Position numbers and translations under genes: made by a program | The notes under the pieces: model-generated | Told to the model about the DNA's origin: nothing | The model's input: only the letters and a program-made list of their open reading frames with translations | Database searches by the model: none | Shown: positions 42,921-53,300 of the stretch, piece after piece | Position numbering within the stretch: the stretch's first letter is position 1 | How the letters are laid out: each line of letters opens with the position of its first letter | Assembly: GCA_022701365.1 (NCBI GenBank) | Contig: JAKUHH010000396.1 | Span: 372,001 to 436,000 of the forward strand | DNA: 64,000 nt | Direction of reading: 5' to 3' | Source: Mycocentrospora acerina | Taxonomy: Eukaryota; Ascomycota; Dothideomycetes; Pleosporales

Positions 42921-44372
42921 CTACAACAGCCCCAGCGCCTCCTTCCGGCTTTTACTATTGACGTCCAAATACGGCGCCTCTCCTAAACTGCACACCCGGT
43001 CGCCCGCTCGGGGGTCATTGTAGTCGTACGTCGCGCAATGCCAGGTACTTCTGTTATCCCAGATGGCGAGGTCGTTTTGGCGCCACTTGAAGCGCACCTG
43101 CGCGTCGTGGTTTTGCGTTACAATGTTAAAAAGGTAGTTGAGAATGAGGTCTGATTCGTCCTTTGTGATGCCATTGATGCGCTTGGTGAAGCCCTTGTTT
43201 ACGTATACGGATTTCCACCCTGTCACGGCTGTTGGGCGAAAGTGTTAGTCCATCCATGTCTCGTCTGTGGCCAGGATGTGGAAGCAACTTACGATTTGTC
43301 CGGATGACTGGGTGGACAGCCATCAACTTCTCTCCAAAATTCAATGCGTTTCCCCTTATGCCCTTGCGGATTGGGTTTCCTAGCCGTTCCGCCTCTTCCA
43401 AGAAAAACCTCGCGTCATGTGTTGCCGTCAGGCCTTCAAGAAGTGTCTGCATCGGCGGGCTCAAGCGGTCGTAAATCTCGTAGCCAGAAGCCCACATTGT
43501 GTCACCGCCTGTGGGGGGCAGAGTGTGGATTTTCAACATGGCGTAGTCGGAGGGGACTGGCTCAAAAGAAATATCGGTATGCCAGCCTGCGGAGGCGAAG
43601 CGTGAGACGTCAGAGAGCTGGTGTGTAAGGCCTCCGCCCTTCTTTTGCTTTTCACTGCTAATGACGGAGATTTGGTCACCGAGCTCGGAGCCCTCTTCAG
43701 TGAGGGGATGGACATGAAGACTTGAAGATTGGGGCTAGAGAGTATCAGTCCTGGGGAATGTTTTACATGGAACCGACCATCAGTGCTGAACCGTTTCTGT
43801 TCAACAATGGGCCAGGAGGAGAGAACGTACGCATCCCGACAGCTCCGTAAGCCTCAACATCAAGTCCTTCATCTGTGTCGGCGTAACATCCTGATCTCTC
43901 AGGAAAACGACTCCCCGTTGTGAAACTGCTCGTCGTCAGCCATATAGTTCTTCCCTTGCCAACCAAAGCAGCAAGACATACTCGTAACCGCAAGATCTCT
44001 GATCAGATCATCCCCCCATTTCAAGAGATCCGTCACCTGCAGGCCCTCAAACTCCCTTCCAATCACCGGCGTCGAGTCCTGGTGCTTGAACTGATCCAAC
44101 TTCCCTTCGTAAGCCAGCGGCTTCCCCAATTTCGACCTCGCCTCTGCATGTCCTCCTATGATACTACTCTCCGCCCCCTCACCACCAATATGCTCAATAG
44201 ATGGCATGCTGACAGGGAAACTTGTGGCGTTCAATTCTTCCCAAGCGGGTAATTCTATTCGCACGTCGGACTAGACAGCGGAAAAAGGTCAAATGGCGGA
44301 AAGAAAAAAAGTGCTATCGGGCAGGATTACTATCTCCCGGGACGCCGGTTGGGACGTCTTATGGCTTGCCAT
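42921..44372 (-). CDS. TauD-type alpha-ketoglutarate-dependent dioxygenase (putative taurine/sulfonate dioxygenase)
   Basis: Five exons, 44372-44331 (proposed), 44270-43982, 43925-43831, 43734-43293 and 43228-42921; introns of 60, 56, 96 and 64 bp keep phase and give 391 aa. The conserved entry KLDQFKHQDSTPVIGREFEG is followed by ITISQRGVVFLRDQDV-like sequence restored by splicing, the iron ligands H and D in GWHTDISFEP, and the distal His in NRSTWHCATYDY with Arg in the C-terminal block. These enzymes hydroxylate the carbon next to the sulfonate, releasing sulfite. The first exon rests only on splice signals; without it the first ATG would be at 44207. It is divergent from an MFS transporter gene. 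Confidence 0.87.
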
Positions 44373-44948
44373 GTCCAACGGCGGGCTTGCACTTGCACAT
44401 GCGATCCTCGTCGTTGTGCCTCAGCACGTCATCGGGTCATGCGCACCAAAGCGGCCTAGCCCGCCCGACTGCCTGGCAAGCAGACTGCCCCAAGAGGGAA
44501 TTTCTGCGGAGTTACTCCATTGTCGCCGGCCGTCGGTAGCATGCCGGGTTGATGTACTAGGGCCCCTGCAGGGAAGGCATGGCGGCCGATATCTTTCTTA
44601 CAGGTCCACTGTTCAGCCTTGTCGAGTGCGGGCGATAGGCCGACTTCACCGCTCGATCTGGACGCTGATTGGACGACTAGAGTATGCTCAACATGGAGCA
44701 CACCGGGGACTTGGGACGGTCACCTCCCTCGGTGAGTGCCGCAAAGCGGGTATGTAACTGCTGTTGGGAAGAGGCGAGAGTATTGCGTTGGAAGCCACCG
44801 TTATTGCGACATTCGGTTTGCGGACTCAATGAATATTAAATAGAATGGCAGCGCACGCAGGGCACAAGATCATCCATCGCCAGTGCCTACTTGGGAGCAT
44901 TTTCTTCAACACCGCACTACTCTGAAGTCTCGCACAGACGACTTCAAG
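44373..44948. promoter_or_regulatory. Shared divergent promoter, TauD / MFS transporter
   Basis: About 0.58 kb between the two start codons. A CCAAT-type box occurs as ATTGG near 44670. I looked for a palindromic Cys3/MetR-like site (ATGRYRYCAT) and saw no exact copy. No other gene is supported. Confidence 0.5.
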
Positions 44949-46739
44949 ATGGGTAATGCTGACATTGAAACCGTTGGCCCGCAGACGCGCATCAGCGAGG
45001 ACGCAGCGTCGCTCAAGGTGCCCGCAAGGGTAGGCAGAGAGGCGCTCGCCGACATTGTCGCACCTCATGCTGAGTACGTTCCCACTGGCAGCACGCGACA
45101 TGTTGTTTGCTCAAGAGGAACCTTCTTGCTAACCCACCTCCCAGCTACGAAGGCCGCCACCGCTTCGACCCCTATGCCTCCTGGACCGTCGAGGAAGAGC
45201 GCCGCGTAGTCCTCAAAACTGATCTTCGCTTGCTCACCTGGCTTTGTTTGATGATGCTAGGGCTTCAGCTGGATCGCGGGAACCTGTCCAACGCGCTGGC
45301 GGACAATCTGCTTAAGGATCTTAAGCTTACAAGCGACGACTACAACAACGGAACGACGATCCAACTCCTGTGCTTCCTGACAGCCGAATTTCCCGTGCAA
45401 TTCCTCACCAAGCGGTATGGATTCAAGTGGGTGCTACCGAGCATGATGACGGCGTGGGGCACGGTGTCATGGGGCCAGGCGTGGATGCACGACCGCACGT
45501 CGTTCTACCTGGGGCGCGCCTTCCTCGGGCTGTGCGAGGGTGGCTTCATCCCTGGTGTGATTCTGTTCGCGACCTACTTTTACACGTCCAAGGAGCTGTC
45601 TATCCGACTCGCGGCTTTTTGGTCGTCGCTCAACATTGCGCGTGTCATTTCCGCCTTGTTGGCTGCCGGGATCCTGGAGATGCGAGGCGTAGGTGGAAAG
45701 CCAGGGTGGTTCTGGCTGTTTCTGCTCGAGGGTCTTTTGACGGTTGTTATTGCATTTATATCGTTTTTGTGGCTGCCCTCGTCGCCGACTTCGACAAAGG
45801 GGCCGATCTGGCGAAAGGGCTGGTACACTGAGCGCGAGGAGGTTATCATGGTCAACGTGAGTGGAGAGAATGCACCACCCCAAGTACTCGAGAACGCAGA
45901 ACTAATTTGCACCAGCGTATTCTTCGCGACGATCCAGCAAAGGGCCTTACTCTTCTCAACGAACCCGCGACCTTCAAGGACATCAAGGCTGCCTGGTCTG
46001 ACCCTTCAATGTGGGGACTGTACTTTATCGGACTCATTGCGTACATTCCCGCATCGCCCGTGCAAGGCTACCTCACGCTCACGCTCAAGCGTCTCGGCTT
46101 CACGACGTTCAACTCCAACATGTTGACAGTGAGTTTTAGACAAAGTTGCTCCTTGTTTTTCGAGCGAGATTGCTGACAATCCTGTAGATTCCCTCTGCTG
46201 TGCTTCAAATCATCACCATGTTGACCCTCGCCTACAGCAGCGACTACTTCAACGAGCGCACCTTCCACTGCATCTTTGGCGAACTCTGGATCATGCCACT
46301 CCTCGTTGCGCTGCTCACGATCCCCGACGGCGGCCGCGAATGGTCACGCTTCTCGCTCATCACCCTGATCTCGGGATACCCCTACTTCCACCCACTCGTC
46401 TCGTCGTGGATCTCTGAAAACACATTCGACGTCAAGAAACGTGCCATCACGGCGGCAACATACAACGTCATTGTGCAGGTGGGCTCGCTCATCAGCTCAC
46501 AAATCTACCGCAAGTACGACAGCCCGTACTACAAGCAGGGCAACAAGGTGCTCGTGTCCATTTGCGCGCTCTCGCTGGTCACATTCCTGCTGCAGCGCTT
46601 TGTGCTGGTGCGCCTCAACAAGAAGAAGGAAGCGCAGTGGCAGACGATGACACCCGAGGAAAAGGCGCTGTACCAGTCCGACACGGCGGCGCGCGAGCTG
46701 GACGGAAACAAGCGTCTGGACTTTAGGTTTGCGCTGTAA
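44949..46739 (+). CDS. MFS transporter, Dal5/anion:cation symporter type
   Basis: Four exons, 44949-45073, 45145-45856, 45916-46128 and 46188-46739, with introns of 71, 59 and 59 bp, all in phase; 533 aa. After a hydrophilic N-terminus come twelve hydrophobic segments, starting with LLTWLCLMMLGLQLDRGNLS, where LDRGNLSNA is the Dal5-family motif. Others include FYLGRAFLGLCEGGFIPGVI and GWFWLFLLEGLLTVVIAFIS (GWRWLFLLEG-like). The family imports organic anions such as allantoate, nicotinate, pantothenate and, in some fungi, sulfonates. Substrate cannot be read from sequence, but the divergent TauD gene suggests an organosulfur compound. Confidence 0.9.
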
Positions 46740-47419
46740 GACGGCGGAGAAAAAATATAGTTCCCCACAAGCAAGTGTGTAGTTGTGTAGATCCACAAGC
46801 ATAGCATGTAGTCGGATACGGCGAGTCGCGTAGATACCCCCTCACTATGTAATCTGAATCGAGTATTCCTGAGTATTCCGCCGCAACGTGCACCATCGCA
46901 GTAAGACATGTGGTTGAAATTGAGATGCTACGCGTAGAACTGACTCGCCCACATCCCGGTCCCCGTTCGCTAACGCATAACGCAATCGTGGAGCCGAATG
47001 ACGTTTCCCCACACCCTTGCGCTGAATCATGGCGTGCGGGACCCCATCCCTCAAGCAGCATCTCTCCCGATATAGTATCCTAGAAACGCGTGCAGAGCTC
47101 TGGATGTCCCCTCCTTCCCCCTCCTCGCGGAGACCGCCGAGGCGATTGCGCTGCGTGAGATGCGCGGATGAGAAAAAGTTTTTTTGCGCCGGTGGATAAG
47201 AGTTATGGCGGGGGATTGGGTTGGTCGGCACGGGTAGTGACGTGTTGTGTGTATTGTATTGTTTTGTGTGTGAGCGCGACGCAAGCTCAACTCGACTCGA
47301 CTCGACTCAACTCAACTCACCTCGACCTGACCTGACCTAACCCGACCATCCTCTGGACAGCTCTTCGATATACGAAAGTACCACCAAAAGACACCAACAA
47401 GCTTCGACATCTAGCAATA
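46740..47419. other. Spacer before the aldo-keto reductase gene
   Basis: Contains a pentanucleotide repeat (47284-47342) about 80 bp before the next ATG. No gene is supported. Confidence 0.5.
47284..47342. repeat. ACTCG/ACTCA/ACCTG pentanucleotide repeat
   Basis: About eleven 5-bp units change gradually from CTCAA/CTCGA to CCTGA along the array. It lies in the presumed promoter or 5' leader of the aldo-keto reductase. Confidence 0.85.
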
Positions 47420-48593
47420 ATGGCGTGGGAAGAACCAAGAAAGACGGGTATGCAGTACCGGCGCCTGGGGAACTCGGGGCTTCACGTCTCTGTCCTAGGT
47501 CTGGGAGGCTGGCTTACATTCGGCGGACATGTTGAGAATGGTGCGTTGCTTGTTGTGTTTCTGTTGGTGGTGTTTACGACAAAAGCTAACTCGTGATAGA
47601 GCTCACATTCACATGCATGAAGCAAGCGTACGACTGCGGTATCAACTTCTTCGACACAGCCGAGTCGTACGCAGGCGGCCAGTCCGAAGTCATCATGGGC
47701 CAAGCTATTAAAAAGTACGGCTGGAACCGCAACGACATTGTCATTTCCACCAAGCTCAACTACGGCGGCGCAAACGGCGAGGTGCTGGTCAACAACCACG
47801 GGCTCTCGCGCAAGCACATTGTCGAGGGGCTGCGCGCGTCGCTCAAGCGTCTGGATCTCGAGTACGTGGACATTGTGTACGCGCATCGTCCCGACCGGCT
47901 TACCCCCATGGAGGAGACTGTTCGCGCATTCAACCATGTCATTGAGCAAAAGGGATGGGCGCTGTACTGGGGCACTTCAGAGTGGGCGGCAGATGAGATT
48001 GCCGAGGCGTGCGGCATCGCAAAGGAACTTGGGCTGATTGGGCCGGTGGTGGAGCAGCCGCAGTACAATCTTCTGGCGAGGGAAAAGGTGGAGAAGGAGT
48101 TCCAGCGCCTGTACACCAGGTTTGGCATTGGACTCACGACTTTCTCGCCGCTCAAGTTTGGGCTGCTGAGCGGCAAGTACAACGACTCGCCGGATGCGCC
48201 GCCAAAGGGATCGAGGTTCTCCAACACAAACGACAAGTTTGTGGACAGCATGCGCGACTCGTATGGAAACAATGACTGGAGGGAGATGATTGACAAGGCG
48301 ACAAAGCTCAAGGTGCGTTTGTGTTGATGTGATTGTGGTAGTAATTGTAATGTTTGCTAACATTTTCTCAGCCCATTGCCGACAAGCTCGGCATCAGCCA
48401 GTCGCAGCTTTCGCTCGCGTGGTGCTTGAAGAACCCGCATGTTTCTGCTGTCATTACAGGAGCGTCGCGGCCAGAGCAGGTGGTGGAGAATTGCGCGGCG
48501 TTGAAGGCATTGGACAAGATTACGCCCGAGGTGATGAAGGAGATTGACGAGATTGTTGGGTCTATCCAGCTGGACCCTGCAAGGCAGGATTAG
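47420..48593 (+). CDS. Aldo-keto reductase, potassium-channel beta-subunit-like
   Basis: Three exons, 47420-47540, 47600-48312 and 48372-48593, with 59-bp introns (GTGCGT donors, CTAAC branch sites); 351 aa. The (beta/alpha)8 barrel shows the tetrad Asp and Tyr in NFFDTAESYAGGQSE, Lys in VISTKLNYGG and His in IVYAHRPDR, and the cofactor-binding segment VITGASRPEQVVENCAAL. Overall it is closest to the AKR6/Kv-beta-like group (LGNSGLHVSVLGLGGWLTFG; ALYWGTSEWAADEI). It probably reduces aldehydes or ketones with NADPH in the cytosol. Substrate unknown. Confidence 0.9.
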
Positions 48594-48962
48594 ATTGGTG
48601 GTGTTGGAGGATGTATGGATGACTTGAGTGGTGTGGGTCAGCGTTTGATGTCGGCTCAGGTGTGTGTTGTGAAGAGTCGAGCCTTCCTGATTAGATAGAA
48701 TCACTCGTGAAGTGATTAAAAAAGAATTACACCTAAGACTGCATGGTGAGAACATGTCAACATTGCTGGATTGGTGACATGGGTTGGGAGAATGCTTTGC
48801 GTGTAGTAGGTTTGACCATTTGTGGCCTTTTTTCTTTTTTGCTTTCATCTTCATTTCGCTCTCTCCCACATAATCCTCATCTTTCGTTCTAGAATTCACC
48901 TTTCTTTATATCTTCACACGTTTTCTACATTGCTCAACTCGTACTTTCACAAGATTATTCCA
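48594..48962. other. Intergenic, convergent 3' ends
   Basis: Nothing is seen besides AT-rich 3'-end-like sequence. Confidence 0.5.
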
Positions 48963-50092
48963 TCAAGACTCGTCACCGCCCTTTTTGTTCTTCTCTAGGT
49001 AGTCCTTGATGCTAAACATGCCGGTACCTCGCTCCAAGGGCTTCGCCTGGGTGGGACTGGGCTTCCAGCCAATCATGAAGATTAAACGAAAGGTGGCTGG
49101 CAAGGAGCCATCCTCGTTGCCGTGCAATTCTCTATAGATGGCATCGGCAGCTACCAATACATCCCTGTGAATTGCGCCCTTTTCGCGAGCGGTGACGGCG
49201 TTGGACTCGCCCATGGCCTGCAAATCCTTCATGAGGGAAAATGTGTCTGGGAAGTCGACAACAATATCATCGACATCGACGGTGAGGAGGTTGAAGCCAG
49301 CCTTTTGCAAAAGACCACCCACATCTCGCACGTCAGCCAGAGGGGACGTGTGTGTCGAAACGCCACCTCGAAGGTCCTGTTCAGCCAGCTGGAGAGAGGT
49401 GCGCAGCTCGTACAGGCTGTCGCCGCCCATCATGACGCCCATAAAGGGGCAGTCTGGCTTGAGTATGTGGTTGACCTGGGCAAGCACTGACGGCAAATCG
49501 TTGATCCAGTGCAGGCTTAGGCTGCTCAGGACGGCGTCGAACGTGTTTGCTTCAAAGGGCAGCAGCTCCGAGGTGGGGAGGACTTGGCGAACAATGTCAA
49601 TTTCCTTGTTGAAGGGCAGGTCGGCGTCGCGATACAGGAGGGTTTCAGACGACTCTGCGGCGGTGATGGTGCCAATGCGCTTGGAACGAGGGCCGTTTTC
49701 AGGCGCCTCGTTGGAGGGCTGGGTGAACATTTGGGCGATGTTGCAGGCATTGGCGCCGAGGTCGAGGACTTGGGCAAAGTGGCGGTTGATGTCCTGGATG
49801 TGTTAGTGGTTGTAGTAATAGTGGTTGTAATTCTGTAGCATACCAAGACTCGTTCACACAGCCGCGAGGCCACCTCGTTTCTGAGATAGTCGACGCTCCT
49901 GCTAGCTTCTGCATTGGATGCGGCGCGCTCCTTCTGCATCCATTTCTGGTGGCTGCTGAATATGTCGAGCGTGGGGGCTCCAGGCGCTTGGACGGCGTAG
50001 CGACGCGTTGTAGTTGTGGTTGTCTGGAGGGGGCGGGGCAGGCATCGACGCGTCAGAGGCGGGATGAAGGCGCGGATGGAGAGGGTTGTCAT
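48963..50092 (-). CDS. NDUFAF5-like methyltransferase-fold protein (complex I assembly)
   Basis: Exons 50092-49844 and 49793-48963 with a 50-bp intron (GTATGC...ATCCAG); 359 aa. The N-terminus MTTLSIRAFIPPLTRRCLPR is a likely mitochondrial presequence. Next comes IFSSHQKWMQKERAA (the NDUFAF5/BioC-like opening), a Rossmann motif VLDLGANACNIAQMF, and LSSLSLHWINDLPSVLAQVN, the hallmark L-S-L-x-W-x-N-D-L-P block. NDUFAF5 hydroxylates an arginine of the NDUFS7 subunit early in complex I assembly. The motif LGANAC replaces the usual LGxGxG, as in several members. The downstream block MMGGDSLYELRTSLQLAE also fits. Confidence 0.88.
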
Positions 50093-50440
50093 GGTGCTGG
50101 GCAATGTGCAGCGTAGTCTGCTTTGTGTATTGCAGTGTAGTCTACTGTGTATAGTGTGTTGGAGCGGTGATGTCTAGTGTATTGGAGTGGTGACGTCTGG
50201 TGCAGTCGAGTGATGATGTCTAGTGTAGCCTCTACAGTAACGTCCTGTGTATTCCAGTCGATCAATGTCCAGTCGATCAGTGTCCAGTGTATTCCAGTCG
50301 AGTGATGGTGTCCAATGCAATCGAGTAGGCAATAATGTCCAGCCACGGCGGGCAATAAAAAGATCATGTCAAGACGAGCTCGGCCTTTTATTTCACCGAC
50401 CACTACCCAGCCAGCAGCTCACGACACCCGCAGCACCAAC
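50093..50440. promoter_or_regulatory. Divergent promoter, NDUFAF5-like / dynactin p62
   Basis: Short spacer between divergent starts with degenerate direct repeats at 50140-50330. Part may be 5' leader: an in-frame ATG at 50366 would extend the dynactin protein by 25 residues. Confidence 0.5.
50140..50330. repeat. Degenerate GTGTATTCCAGTCGA-type repeat
   Basis: Variants of GTGTATTCCAGTCGA and GATCARTGTCCAGT recur several times (for example 50249-50264 and 50287-50302). The array is irregular and diverged. Confidence 0.6.
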
Positions 50441-52393
50441 ATGGCGCAGGCGTTCCCCTACACGCACTACGCGTGCGAGTGCTACGCCGACAACACCACC
50501 AGCTCCGCCAAGCGCGCCTCGCAGCCGCTGCCCGACGACGAGGAGCACAACTTCGACCCGCGCAGCCCGCGCTCCAACTACGCCCTCTACCCGCTCGAGC
50601 ACCTGCTGTACTGCGAGGACTGCCAGCAGACGCGCTGTCCACGCTGTGTTGTCGACGAGACGCTCAACTGGTTCTGCCCAGCATGTCTATTCGAGGTGCC
50701 CAGCTCCGTTGTCAAGAGTGACGGCAACCGCTGCACACGCTGCTGCTTCGGCTGTCCCGTCTGCACGGCTGCCCTTGTCACAAACTCGCTCGAGCAGCCC
50801 GATGCACCGGGGCCGTACATCCTCGCCTGCCCGCACTGCCACTGGAGCACTGTCGAGACAGGCATCGACTTTGAGAAGCCCACGGGCATCCATGCCCAGC
50901 TGGCCCGCATTGCCAATGGCGGGAAGCCCATTCCCTCGCCCAAGGAGCGCGACAAGGAGCGTGAGCGGCGCCGGGAGCTGGAGGCAAGGAAGCGAGACTC
51001 CCGCATCATCCTCGCGCCTCCCACCGACGAGTCTGCGCCCGTCGTTGCCGCCCAACTCGACGACGACACCCCGAGCCGCGACGCCATCTTCTCCAACCTC
51101 AATGCCTTCTACCGCGCCCAAAACGAGGCCCACACGCCCTCCAACCCCTTCTCGTCGCACGACCTCAACTTCTCCTCGCCCTCGGCCTACTCGCGCATCA
51201 TGAACCTCTACTCCACCACCAGCTCCAAGAAGCAGAGGCGCACCAAGCCCACCCCCATGCGCGAGGCCGCCACCCAGCTCGAGGGTCTGACCATCCATGA
51301 CCCCGCCTCGGACCTCGCAGCAATCGAGCGCCTGAAGAAGGACGGCTGGGCTGCCACCCTCTCCCCCGCCCAGAAGCTCGCCCAGCCCAATCCCTACATC
51401 CGTTTCGACGACGAACTGCGTCCCGTCGCAACCCTTCTCTGCACGAAGCGCTCGAAGCGCTGTCGCTCCTGCCGCCACATTCTGTCCAAGCCAGAGTCAA
51501 AAATTACCTCGACGCGCTACAAAATAAAGGTCGTGGCTCTAGAACATGTCCCTCGCATCAGCATCCGTGCCCTACAATCCCCAAACACCAACCCCTCCAT
51601 GTTTGGCCCTGCTACCGTCCCTTCAGCCACGCCCTTTAACTACAACACCCTCCGCCCCGGCATCCCAACACACTTTTTGCTCCACCTGAGCAATCCACTC
51701 TTCGACCCCATCCGCGTCACCTTGGCCACCTCTAGCACCACGCCAGGCAAAGTCCAGTCCCGAATCACAATCCTTTGTCCAGAGTTTGAGGTTGGCGCCA
51801 ACACGGACGTCTGGGATGATGCCCTCTCGTCATCGGTGCCTGCCATTCGACGCGGCTCAGTTATGAATGCTGACGGTCAGATTGAAGCCGGGAAGCCCTG
51901 GGATCAGGGCAGAAATTGGACCAGTGTGGTTATTGAAGTTGTTCCAGGCTTTCTAGACTCTGTTGCTGCCTCTGCACAGGGTGGGGGTGGTAACTCTGGC
52001 AGTGGCGGTGGTAGTAACTTTAACAGCGGCGGTGGTAATGGTAATTTCGGCAGTGGTGGGTTCGGTGGTGGTAGTGGTGGAGGTGGATTCGGTCAAGGCG
52101 GCTTCGGTGGGGGCGGATTTGGCGGAGGTGGCTTCGGTGGAGGTGGCTTCGGTGGAGGTGGCTTTGGCGGCACCGGCGATGCAACACCAAAAACCAATCC
52201 CTCTACCGATACAACCCTCGACGATGACGACAGCGTGCTTGAAATACCCATCTTTGTGCGCTTGGAATTCGAAGCAGACGCCAATGCCGACGATCGAGGA
52301 CTAGCCGACTCACGCGGCTCAAAGGGCGAAAAGGAGAAGAGAGAGGAGGCCTTTTGGGTCGTCCTTGGCGCGGGGAAGATTGCCGTTGCGTGA
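50441..52393 (+). CDS. Dynactin subunit 4 (p62)
   Basis: Single exon, 650 aa. The N-terminal region is a multi-zinc domain with CEC, YCEDCQQTRCPRCVVDE, WFCPACLFEV, CTRCCFGCPVC and CPHCHW, the pattern of dynactin p62/Ro-2. Later blocks RSKRCRSCRHILSKPESK and PLFDPIRVTLATSS are also typical. The protein caps the pointed end of the Arp1 filament in dynactin, which links dynein to cargo. Between about residues 513 and 579 lies a Gly-rich insert of repeated GGGF units, after which the conserved C-terminus (FVRLEFEADA) resumes. The ATG at 50441 is preferred over 50366 because family similarity starts there. Confidence 0.9.
   Translation: MAQAFPYTHYACECYADNTTSSAKRASQPLPDDEEHNFDPRSPRSNYALYPLEHLLYCEDCQQTRCPRCVVDETLNWFCPACLFEVPSSVVKSDGNRCTRCCFGCPVCTAALVTNSLEQPDAPGPYILACPHCHWSTVETGIDFEKPTGIHAQLARIANGGKPIPSPKERDKERERRRELEARKRDSRIILAPPTDESAPVVAAQLDDDTPSRDAIFSNLNAFYRAQNEAHTPSNPFSSHDLNFSSPSAYSRIMNLYSTTSSKKQRRTKPTPMREAATQLEGLTIHDPASDLAAIERLKKDGWAATLSPAQKLAQPNPYIRFDDELRPVATLLCTKRSKRCRSCRHILSKPESKITSTRYKIKVVALEHVPRISIRALQSPNTNPSMFGPATVPSATPFNYNTLRPGIPTHFLLHLSNPLFDPIRVTLATSSTTPGKVQSRITILCPEFEVGANTDVWDDALSSSVPAIRRGSVMNADGQIEAGKPWDQGRNWTSVVIEVVPGFLDSVAASAQGGGGNSGSGGGSNFNSGGGNGNFGSGGFGGGSGGGGFGQGGFGGGGFGGGGFGGGGFGGGGFGGTGDATPKTNPSTDTTLDDDDSVLEIPIFVRLEFEADANADDRGLADSRGSKGEKEKREEAFWVVLGAGKIAVA
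51979..52177 (+). repeat. Gly-rich GGGGF repeat within dynactin p62
   Basis: About 200 bp of GGTGG/GGCTTC units encode a run of Gly with Phe, Ser and Asn; the last part is five near-identical 15-bp units encoding GGFGG. Confidence 0.85.
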
Positions 52394-53300
52394 GGCAATG
52401 TGTAAAAAGGTTACGTAGTAGACGGAGCAGTGAAGAGAGTGTGAAACCGCATTGTTGAGATACCCCCTTGTTCATACATGAAATCATTCAAGAAAAGAGA
52501 AGAAAAGTAGATTAGAAGAAGAAACAAAACTATCCATCTCCAAACAACAATCCCACAAAGTTGACAAGCAGAGCTAGTTTGTAGAGCTATTGTAAAGCTG
52601 TACAATTAAGCTTTTTTTTATTGTAGCTATGATAGAGTAAGCCAAGAATTAGAGGTAATCTTCCATCAAAGTACTGTCGAAGTAAACACCAAACAATTAA
52701 TCAAGGTTTGACCAAAACAGATAAGAAGTGAAATGAAGAAAAAGTCACACTAGTTGAATACTGTAGATACATAATCCACATTACCAGTCATACGCAGACA
52801 AAACAAGAGGGTCACAGGGTTTAAAAAAACCTCCGCCTTTGCTGGGCAACACCAAGAGCTACCTACTGTGAAGCGTTTTTGTTTTGTCTTCGTTTTTAGT
52901 TGAAAGGTGAATATCAGTGTAGTAAAAGATATTTTGATGATTATTATTATCTTTTACAATGAGCGAATGGATGTATGTTCACCTTTTCTTAACCCTCCCC
53001 CCTGCGTAACCCCCTTCATCGAGGCTGTGCTGGGTGGGGCTCAGCTCTTTTTCCAATCCACAGGTGCGTTTTAATTTTGTCAACGGCCAATCATCAGATG
53101 GTGCTGACTGGAAATCGGACGTTTGTTGCCGGTACGAAGCACAGGCCTGCAGCTGAAGCCTCGGAGTCGGTATAATAAGTACAATGGTACATCGACGAAA
53201 CGTCGTCATAGCTGGTTTGTGCTGTACTGTACGTCTTGACTTACGTTACTAAATTCTGCCTATCTTTTTTGGGTTTTTATCTATTTTACTTTTAAACTTG
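52394..53300. other. AT-rich intergenic region
   Basis: Contains several A/T runs and no supported gene. A TATA-like element (GGTATAATAAG near 53168) could serve the CorA-like gene that starts at 53301. Confidence 0.5.
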
